Below, one piece after another: positions 63,201-64,000 of a stretch of 64,000 nt of DNA (positions are counted from its first letter, which is position 1; every line of letters starts with the position of its first letter). The stretch is taken from NCBI RefSeq assembly GCF_014839805.1, contig NC_051142.1, positions 3,534,001 to 3,598,000 of the forward strand, read 5' to 3'. The notes beneath the pieces were generated by a model that was not told the DNA's origin, made no database searches, and saw nothing but the letters and a program-made list of their open reading frames with translations. Both the position numbers and the translations under genes were made by a program. Source of the DNA: Manduca sexta. Taxonomy: Eukaryota; Arthropoda; Insecta; Lepidoptera; Sphingidae.

Positions 63201-64000
63201 AAAAGATCAGCTAACAAGACAAAAGGCTGAAAACGTACTTAACAAAGTTTTAGGTATGAATATTATAACTAAAAGAGAAAATGTCGGCACGTGTCTCCAA
63301 ACATCATCAGTGTTCTTAGAAGATGATTCGATACACGATGACGAACCAGATTTTAAGATAGAGAGGGGTTTGAAGAGATCTCCTAGAATGGGTATATCGG
63401 CGGTCAGCAAGATGAACGGAGATATAAACAAAAAGACTGATGATGTAAACGCTAATATGAATGATGCAGGGTCTGATGAAGATTTAGAGTTAGGACCTCT
63501 TATGTTAATGGGATTATCAGCAATCAATCCGGCGGCACACTTGATGCGAGTGGAGCCGTTCAAGAGATCGTCGGCAACAAACTTGCACAACGCAAGTTCG
63601 AGGCCGGGCAGTCTCGGATCAATTAAGTCTGAGTCCCCAGTTCCTAACATAGCAGTCGTCCCACCAACACCGGATTACAATTCTGTCAATAAGACTGTAA
63701 GTTGTGAAGTACGTGGTATTTCTAAACCAATTGAATCGATGTGATGAACAAACTCTTGCTTTCAGGATGATCTTGTAGATGATTCACCAGAATCCCCAGA
63801 TGTCCCAGAAGACCTACCGTATGTAACGCTTAAAAGGTTGGAACTTAATTCTGTTAATAGTATTAGAGACTTTATTACTGAGCCCTTTAAGGTTGAATTC
63901 GTATTTCTACAGGTACGGCACTATGTCTAGCCTCGAGAGGCTACCGTCTGATGAGACTGACGATGGTAACGTAAGACTGACCGCGCAGGAACCAGAAACG
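30277..64000 (+). CDS. C2-PDZ-RhoGEF(DH)-PH protein, long isoform, 3' partial
   Basis: It shares exons 1-14 with the short form. Exon 15 is cut at an internal phase-0 donor (CAG/GTATCC at 59,683/59,684) and joined to further exons 61970-62128, 62285-62440, 62524-63696, 63766-63818 and 63913-64000 (edge of window). All junctions keep the frame, giving 2,093 codons up to the edge with no stop. The extra C-terminal region is Ser-, Lys- and Asn-rich and looks disordered, with a Cys/His-containing stretch (VCRQCHKRCL) and many SP sites. No further domain is recognised inside the window. The choice between tails would come from competition between this splice and cleavage at the poly(A) signal at 61,598. 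Confidence 0.75.
32756..32820 (+). CDS. Coding exon 2: C2 domain
   Basis: 65 nt encoding VIRCKDLQRSTGKTDDINAY then AK. The acceptor is TTTACAG and the donor AAAG/GTTAGT. It is the C2 strand-loop corresponding to the usual GxSDPYVKV segment; here the Pro is Asn (DINAYAKV), so Ca2+ coordination may be incomplete. Confidence 0.85.
32982..33169 (+). CDS. Coding exon 3: C2 domain
   Basis: 188 nt, from VVISGVTESQTLPSQRS through YHLSLP-like strands to LHVSVWHRDKKYR. VWHRDKK stands where type C2 domains have VWDxDxx, so one Asp of the Ca2+ site is His. The acceptor is CCCACTAG and the donor CG/GTAAGT (phase 2), opening the 19.5 kb intron. Confidence 0.88.
34412..34664 (-). mobile_element. SINE family B, copy 2
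   Basis: It contains TTCACGCCTTTATCCCCGAC, GGCGAGCCTATCGCCATATC, AATTGCAGACTCCGGACTGA and a minus-strand head with a box B (GGTCCCGGGACCTCAGCAC region) ending AACGAAGC. It aligns in order with the copy at 689-940. Confidence 0.75.
35380..35634 (+). promoter_or_regulatory. Candidate internal promoter and alternative first exon
   Basis: A CpG-rich island (CGACAACGCATGCGCAGTCC, CGCGTTACGGGGCTTGTCGA) in AT-rich DNA is followed by GTGTAGTGTTGTGAGGTGTCAGTG (here split as GTGTAGTGTTGTGAG and GTGTCAGTG; TCAGT initiator) and a strong donor TTTTATGTCG/GTAAGG at 35,634/35,635. If joined to exon 4 the ATG at 35,629 meets a stop after 18 codons, so translation would start later, for example at the ATG at 52,880 in good context (CGCAACATGG), giving a protein without C2. 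Unproven. Confidence 0.4.
35635..39140. other. Intronic DNA without a gene
   Basis: No exon is supported. It contains one diverged direct duplication (listed at 37,462-37,652) and, at 36,440-36,485, a box B-like GAGTTCAATACC that may be a SINE relic. An 86-codon frame at 35,861-36,121 is hydrophobic by chance and has no start context or splice support. Confidence 0.45.
37462..37652 (+). repeat. Diverged tandem duplication of about 108 bp
   Basis: ACATTGTTTATTCTCTTTCTG ... AAGCATCA and ACATTGTTTATTCTCTATCC ... GAGCATCA share order and most bases: TATTGCTTCTG/TATTGCTTTTG, CTTATAAGAGCTAAGATTA/CTTATAACTAAGACTA, TATAAGAAGCATC/TATAAAGAGCATC. Starts are about 108 bp apart. Confidence 0.6.
39145..39441 (+). 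mobile_element. SINE family A, full-length copy
   Basis: The plus-strand tRNA-like head is CGGCGGCCTAGTTGGTTGTG, then GACGGACTGCCTAGACGAAT and a degenerate box B. The body is GAATTATCGCTTGCGTTAAC, GGAAAACATCGTGAGGAAAC and GGAGGCCCGTGCCCAGCAGT, the reverse complement of the 14,344 copy. The 73-codon minus frame across it is not a gene. Confidence 0.78.
40026..40075 (+). mobile_element. Repeat family F fragment
   Basis: TTTTTAACCGACTTCCAAAA AAGGAGGATATCAATTCG is shared with 7,724 and 25,838. Confidence 0.55.
40284..40500 (+). mobile_element. SINE family B, plus-strand copy
   Basis: The head is CTTCTGTGGCGTAGAGTTAT (box A-like), then GAGGTCTTGGGTTCAAATAC CGGGTTGGGCAAAG (box B GGTTCAAATACC). 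The body is CAGCCCGGAGTCTGGAATAT, GGCGAAAAGTGGGTGCAC and the tail AAAGGCGTGA. This is the only family B copy in plus orientation in the window. Confidence 0.75.
41578..41640 (-). mobile_element. SINE family B tail fragment
   Basis: GCTCACGCCTTTGTCCCTGA AGCATAGGCAGAGATACAAG then TACTGCACCCAC matches the tail half of family B only. Confidence 0.5.
41925..42108 (+). mobile_element. Non-LTR retroelement 3' end, family E, copy 2
   Basis: TTGTAGCCAGTGTACATCTA, CTGGACATAATAATACAGGA, ATGGGCGGTCGTATCGCTTA and CATCAGGCGAACGACAAGCT, with a CAAAGCAATAAAA end, match 9,310-9,512. It is 5' truncated as usual for LINE insertions. Confidence 0.7.
43036..43201. mobile_element. piggyBac-like miniature element with TTAA flanks
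   Basis: The unit is bounded by TTAA at 43,036-43,039 and 43,198-43,201. Its ends (TTAACCCATTTA and, inverted, TTAACTCATTTACC) start long inverted repeats that each hold the perfect palindrome GTTTGCCGGCAAAC and, further in, CGTGTCACGG facing CCGTGACACACG. TTAA duplication and a C-rich start are hallmarks of piggyBac-family insertions. It is 166 bp with no coding capacity; a 79-codon minus frame across it is not a gene. Confidence 0.75.
43550..43713 (-). mobile_element. SINE family B, internally deleted copy
   Basis: A CACACACA tail, ACACATCACGCATTTATCCT, then directly GATACTGAGCTGCAAAATCC and ACCCGGGATTCGAACCCACG ACCTCAG. The minus-strand box B GGTTCGAATCC is intact here. About 90 bp of the body is deleted relative to the 689 copy. 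Confidence 0.78.
43778..44210 (-). mobile_element. Element C-type copy
   Basis: ACTTATAATAAATCTGTAG at the left, TTTTTGTCTGTCTGTCTGTC, AAAAACTACTCAAGGGATTT in the middle and CACGCGGGCGAAGCTGCGGG CGGAAGCTAGT at the right. The right end is the reverse complement of the ACTAGCTT...CCGCCCGCG start of element C. Confidence 0.6.
44755..44762. promoter_or_regulatory. Consensus CRE palindrome TGACGTCA
   Basis: A perfect TGACGTCA sits inside a unique GC-richer block (44,690-44,830) that also holds ATTTGCAAAT, an octamer/POU-like site, in the long intron. Such a match may be functional or chance; clustering with other motifs slightly favours an enhancer. Confidence 0.3.
45010..45160. mobile_element. 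TIR element family H, copy 3
   Basis: CATTTTCAATAACCGATCCC at the left is the approximate reverse complement of GAGATTGAGATCGTTTATTG AAAACG at the right. Internal TTTTTCGATCTATCTCAAAT TGG and GGACCAATCAGAACAAAG match the copies at 7,941 and 21,335. It is the best-preserved copy. Confidence 0.7.
45984..46062 (-). mobile_element. SINE family A fragment
   Basis: GGTGGATACGTGCCTCTTCT, GCTACTGAGAAGGTTTTGGG and CCACTACACTGGCCTAGTGC are diverged matches to the tail of family A. Confidence 0.55.
46395..47710. other. GC-rich intronic segment, probable decayed retroelement
   Basis: 46,395-46,800 is much richer in GC than its surroundings and holds a 75-codon plus frame (46,407-46,634) and overlapping minus frames, none with a recognised domain. 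47,440-47,710 holds another frame-like stretch (GTGGACCGACGTCCTGGTCT, CGCAGCGAGAAGAGGATGG). I could not identify either. A decayed retrotransposon is the likeliest explanation; a lost or nested gene cannot be excluded. Confidence 0.35.
48258..48400 (+). mobile_element. Element C-type fragment
   Basis: CTTCGTGTCGCTCGCCGCTC CGCCCGGGTGAAAAG, TTTATCCCGGATAAAATGAA and GAAACCTAAATTAAATTCC are typical of the left part of element C-like repeats. The right end is absent. Confidence 0.45.
49010..49055. mobile_element. Repeat family J fragment, copy 2
   Basis: CTCCCGACGTTTCGAAGACT TTGCAGCCTTCATGGTCA is nearly identical to 9,574-9,612. Confidence 0.5.
49163..49456 (+). mobile_element. Helitron-like non-autonomous element, copy 2
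   Basis: It starts TCTATATATATATATAAAAA after A and ends GTGTCGGGTCAGCTAG before T. Full-length similarity to 12,463-12,756, including CGCGTGAACAGGTGGA, GTCAGGAGAAGGTTCTTAAG and AATTGTTTGAAATAACTGTC. The A/T insertion site and CTAG end fit Helitrons. Confidence 0.55.
49745..49980 (-). mobile_element. Repeat family I, copy 2
   Basis: GGGCACGGAGAAGTAACTTC, GAATGTCGACTGACGAGAGA, GCAGTCGACACAATTATGCC, GGCTAATCCCGGAACGCGAC and GGTGGTCACTCTCCGG are the reverse-complement blocks of the copy at 29,450-29,702. Confidence 0.6.
50449..50682 (-). mobile_element. SINE family B copy
   Basis: CGCACACACATCACGCCTTT, TGCACCCACTTTTCGCCG, ATATGATAGGGAGACTATAG, GACTTCGGGCTGATACTGAG and the minus-strand head with CATCGAACCCGAGACCTCAG and ACCAAGGCAGTC. 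Short frames over it are not genes. Confidence 0.75.
50700..52716. other. Intronic DNA before exon 4
   Basis: No gene is seen. A unique block at 50,940-51,190 includes the inverted pair CTTGCCAA/TTGGCAAG (51,023-51,044), similar to an NFI-type palindrome. The acceptor is CTTGTTACAG at 52,716. Confidence 0.5.
52717..52943 (+). CDS. Coding exon 4: end of C2 and linker
   Basis: It starts with the third base of an Arg codon, then RSEFLGCVSFPLKDAIKCD, the final C2 strands, followed by a linker rich in Asn, Thr and Asp ending TKDNHTDK. An in-frame ATG at 52,880 in good context could serve a C2-less isoform. The donor is AAAG/GTACTT, phase 1. Confidence 0.85.
53093..53114 (+). CDS. Coding exon 5: 22-nt microexon
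   Basis: Acceptor ATACCAG and donor AAAAG/GTGTAA bound 22 nt encoding the Gly-Ser-Tyr-Leu-Lys-Arg-Lys-Arg (GSYLKRKR) hinge with exons 4 and 6. Without it, exon 4 joined to exon 6 is out of frame and hits a stop (TAG) within about 20 codons, so a phase-correcting exon of length 1 mod 3 is required here. I found no alternative that fits. Confidence 0.7.
53199..53381 (+). CDS. Coding exon 6: linker before PDZ
   Basis: SHKWPSGATTASQAQAVAAA, LQREADEHLFLRYLELDPPD then a basic end TPFTTTRK. Acceptor CTCGACAG, donor AGAAA/GTGAGT, phase 2. The Ala-rich QAQAVAAALQREADE part may form a short helix. Confidence 0.8.
53641..53826 (+). CDS. Coding exon 7: PDZ domain
   Basis: LIRGAGGGFGFTVVWTRPPR holds the GLGF-type loop (GFGF), then VERVAQGGSAERAGLRAGDY IVFVGSKNVVTASEEEVRNL is the classic PDZ core (GSAERAGLRAGD). 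It binds C-terminal peptides of partners. Acceptor CCCTTTGCAG, donor TAAA/GTGAGT. Confidence 0.93.
53953..54205 (+). CDS. Coding exon 8: PDZ end and proline-rich linker
   Basis: SAGQMLNLETFRRVPPNGLG completes the PDZ. Then IPPPESTPPPPPRSPRG is a possible SH3/WW ligand, followed by an Ala/Ser-rich stretch and SLDRRKLHLPQVTFSKE. The donor AAGAG/GTCGGT is weak but is the only one that keeps phase 0 with exon 9. Confidence 0.85.
54206..56355 (+). other. Intron 8, first part possibly a truncated-isoform 3' UTR
   Basis: 2,150 nt. Reading through the weak donor gives VGNGIIV and a stop at 54,227-54,229. The following kilobase is T-rich and ends with AATAAA at 55,240-55,245 before a T-rich tract. 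The remainder shows no clear repeat or gene. Confidence 0.4.
56356..56532 (+). CDS. Coding exon 9: RhoGEF (DH) domain, first helices
   Basis: RKRALLAVVAREQHYATCVQ is the DH region 1 helix, where family members usually read ELxxTExxYV. It ends CDHQLLFQNIEE, the DH region 2 (LFxNIEEI). 177 nt, phase 0 at both ends. Confidence 0.88.
56632..56862 (-). mobile_element. SINE family B copy in intron 9
   Basis: CACACACGGGCCTTTTATTT, GCGCACTCACTTTTCTCCAT, GTGACAGGGGGCGAGCCTAA, GATCCGGGAATCGAACTCAA and ACTGAGGCAGT match family B on the minus strand. The full tRNA-like head is present. It is antisense to the gene. Confidence 0.75.
57242..57400 (+). CDS. Coding exon 10: DH domain
   Basis: IFRLSEDILDQVVQDDGEIQ and VAVYLQKTPVFLSLYKKYCL follow the NIEE of exon 9 as the next DH helices; YKKYC is a typical helix 5 motif. 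53 codons, phase 0. Acceptor TTCTACAG, donor GTGAGT. Confidence 0.88.
57762..57980 (+). CDS. Coding exon 11: DH domain, region 3
   Basis: RPDITSLVHKPLEQFRELLR aligns with the most conserved DH stretch (SLLxKPVQRxxxYxLLL). The QR pair is EQ and the Tyr is Leu, so nucleotide exchange activity may be altered. It ends QLEKKQLQVIVEQLQ. 73 codons, phase 0. A second frame of 81 codons is a shadow. Confidence 0.88.
58022..58106 (-). mobile_element. SINE family A fragment in intron 11
   Basis: TCCTACTGCTGGACACGGGC, CTTAGTCCACCACGGTGACC and TAGTGCGGGTTGG are family A tail blocks. Confidence 0.65.
58291..58404 (+). CDS. Coding exon 12: DH-PH linker
   Basis: SGYQDVTAGSGLMGLAGDGK then PLLSVADLESRLVFTRCK. 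38 codons, phase 0; acceptor TTTTCAG, donor AAG/GTAAGA. Confidence 0.85.
58706..58916 (+). CDS. Coding exon 13: PH domain, first half
   Basis: PFVLSTAGRQWIFGGELSRV begins the PH fold, and PYWALLFSDLLLFATVSRDR is the diagnostic strand (the usual form is xxxxLFNDLLLxxK). The PH domain follows a DH in nearly all Dbl-family GEFs. Donor AAAG/GTACTT, phase 1. Confidence 0.92.
59180..59333 (+). CDS. Coding exon 14: PH domain, second half
   Basis: TEFRLILGRAGGESPLVSCA, then TRTVVLRAPSIDLKAVWQSL LQRQ, the C-terminal PH helix with its invariant Trp. It is unusually GC-rich (third-position G/C nearly throughout). Donor AT/GTGAGT, phase 2. Confidence 0.9.
59578..60208 (+). CDS. Coding exon 15: short-isoform C-terminus (long isoform ends at 59,683)
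   Basis: IYRAHTMSGTPLGSPLDSPD continues to LDSQQRQ at 59,683, where CAG/GTATCC is a usable phase-0 donor. Otherwise it reads on through a Ser/Pro/Thr-rich tail (PTPKPVRGPLS, ETPSANLSPAD, MALPERPTPPAYLEL) to TGA at 60,206. The tail ends -LEL, a possible class II PDZ ligand. Confidence 0.82.
60209..61620 (+). other. 3' UTR of the short isoform (intron 15 in the long isoform)
   Basis: AT-rich sequence after the TGA with AATAAA at 61,598-61,603 followed by a GT-rich stretch (GTGGATTTGTCAATGATG). In the long form the whole of 59,684-61,969 is removed. Short frames in it are not genes. Confidence 0.6.
61598..61603 (+). terminator. Poly(A) signal AATAAA
   Basis: A canonical hexamer 1.39 kb after the short-isoform stop, followed by a GT-rich downstream element. 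Confidence 0.55.
61970..62128 (+). CDS. Long-isoform exon 16
   Basis: TRRSSAETQTGAGGSATEGA, then LHLQRWMTQLPEAEELDPPE PDME. 53 codons, phase 0. Acceptor TTATTATAG, donor GAG/GTTAGT. It is open across its length, and its splice sites fit only a phase-0 upstream donor, which exon 15 supplies internally. Confidence 0.78.
62285..62440 (+). CDS. Long-isoform exon 17
   Basis: MWSVEELRKRSKELNLLEVA, then ELVSNHESKGASPNEKK and a Ser-rich end. 52 codons, phase 0. The first part is probably a charged amphipathic helix. Acceptor CTTTACAG, donor CAA/GTATGT. Confidence 0.8.
62524..63696 (+). CDS. Long-isoform exon 18
   Basis: 391 codons, phase 0 at both ends (acceptor TTTCCAG, donor ACT/GTAAGT). It includes VCRQCHKRCL, a Cys-rich patch (CSANCGNRKPKPICH), Ser-rich stretches (SPSPSSSSRNNSPLS) and SDEDLELGPLMLMGLSAINP. 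Probably disordered, apart from a possible small Cys/His metal-binding patch; no domain is recognised. A minus-strand frame at 63,207-63,650 is a shadow. Confidence 0.82.
63766..63818 (+). CDS. Long-isoform exon 19
   Basis: 53 nt encoding DDLVDDSPESPDVPEDLP, acidic. Acceptor CTTTCAG, donor ACC/GTATGT, phase 2. Intron 18 before it is only 69 nt. Confidence 0.75.
63913..64000 (+). CDS. Long-isoform exon 20, cut by the window edge
   Basis: Starting with G of a Pro codon: YGTMSSLERLPSDETDDGNV RLTAQEPET, still open at 64,000. Acceptor TTTCTACAG. The true end lies outside the window. Confidence 0.75.

Noticed and set aside
61909..63650. Minus-strand frames at 61,909, 62,414 and 63,207
   Set aside because: Shadows of long-isoform exons 16-18.
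1..64000. Novel defence or biosynthetic gene system
   Set aside because: Only one protein-coding gene is supported, with known eukaryotic signalling domains; the rest is repeats and unique non-coding DNA.

Overview
The window is eukaryotic, AT-rich and intron-rich, and is almost certainly from a moth or butterfly (Lepidoptera). The evidence is canonical GT/AG introns in one long plus-strand gene and a dense set of dispersed repeats with typically lepidopteran sequences: two tRNA-derived SINE families, LINE tails reading ATGGGCGGTCGTATCGCTTA or GCAGGCCTATGTTCAGCAGT, and short terminal-inverted-repeat elements. I cannot name the species.

Positions 1 to about 30,268 hold no convincing protein-coding exon. 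They are unique AT-rich DNA broken by repeats, and are either intergenic or the first intron(s) and 5' flank of the gene that follows. A possible non-coding first exon with a good splice donor lies near 11.5 kb.

From 30,277 to the end of the window there is one multi-exon gene on the plus strand, which I assembled by splice phase. Exon 1 is a long coding exon (about 795 codons, low complexity, probably disordered). It is followed by a C2 domain split by a 19.5 kb intron, a linker containing a 22-nt microexon, a PDZ domain, a proline-rich linker, a divergent RhoGEF (DH) domain and a PH domain. The product is therefore a multidomain C2-PDZ-DH-PH scaffold/guanine-exchange-factor-like protein.

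The gene appears to have two 3' ends. A short form stops at 60,208 (1,724 codons by my assembly) and has a 3' UTR with a poly(A) signal at 61,598. A long form uses a phase-compatible donor inside the same exon (59,683/59,684) and continues through at least five further exons past the window edge (at least 2,093 codons). A third, truncated C2-PDZ form through readthrough at 54,206, and an internal promoter near 35.5 kb inside the giant intron, are possible but speculative.

The 19.5 kb intron and the 30 kb upstream region carry the repeats: SINE family A (tail with GGGCACGGGCCTCCTCTACT), SINE family B (box B GGTTCGAATCC), a dispersed element with ends ACTAGCTTTTGCCC and TTAGTATAGAT that includes a 123-bp triplicate, Helitron-like copies, a three-copy TIR element, a TTAA-flanked piggyBac-like miniature element, a TA-flanked TIR element, and a TA microsatellite next to a perfect hairpin. 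I see no novel system such as a defence island. The most interesting material is the isoform structure of the C2-PDZ-DH-PH gene and the repeat architecture.
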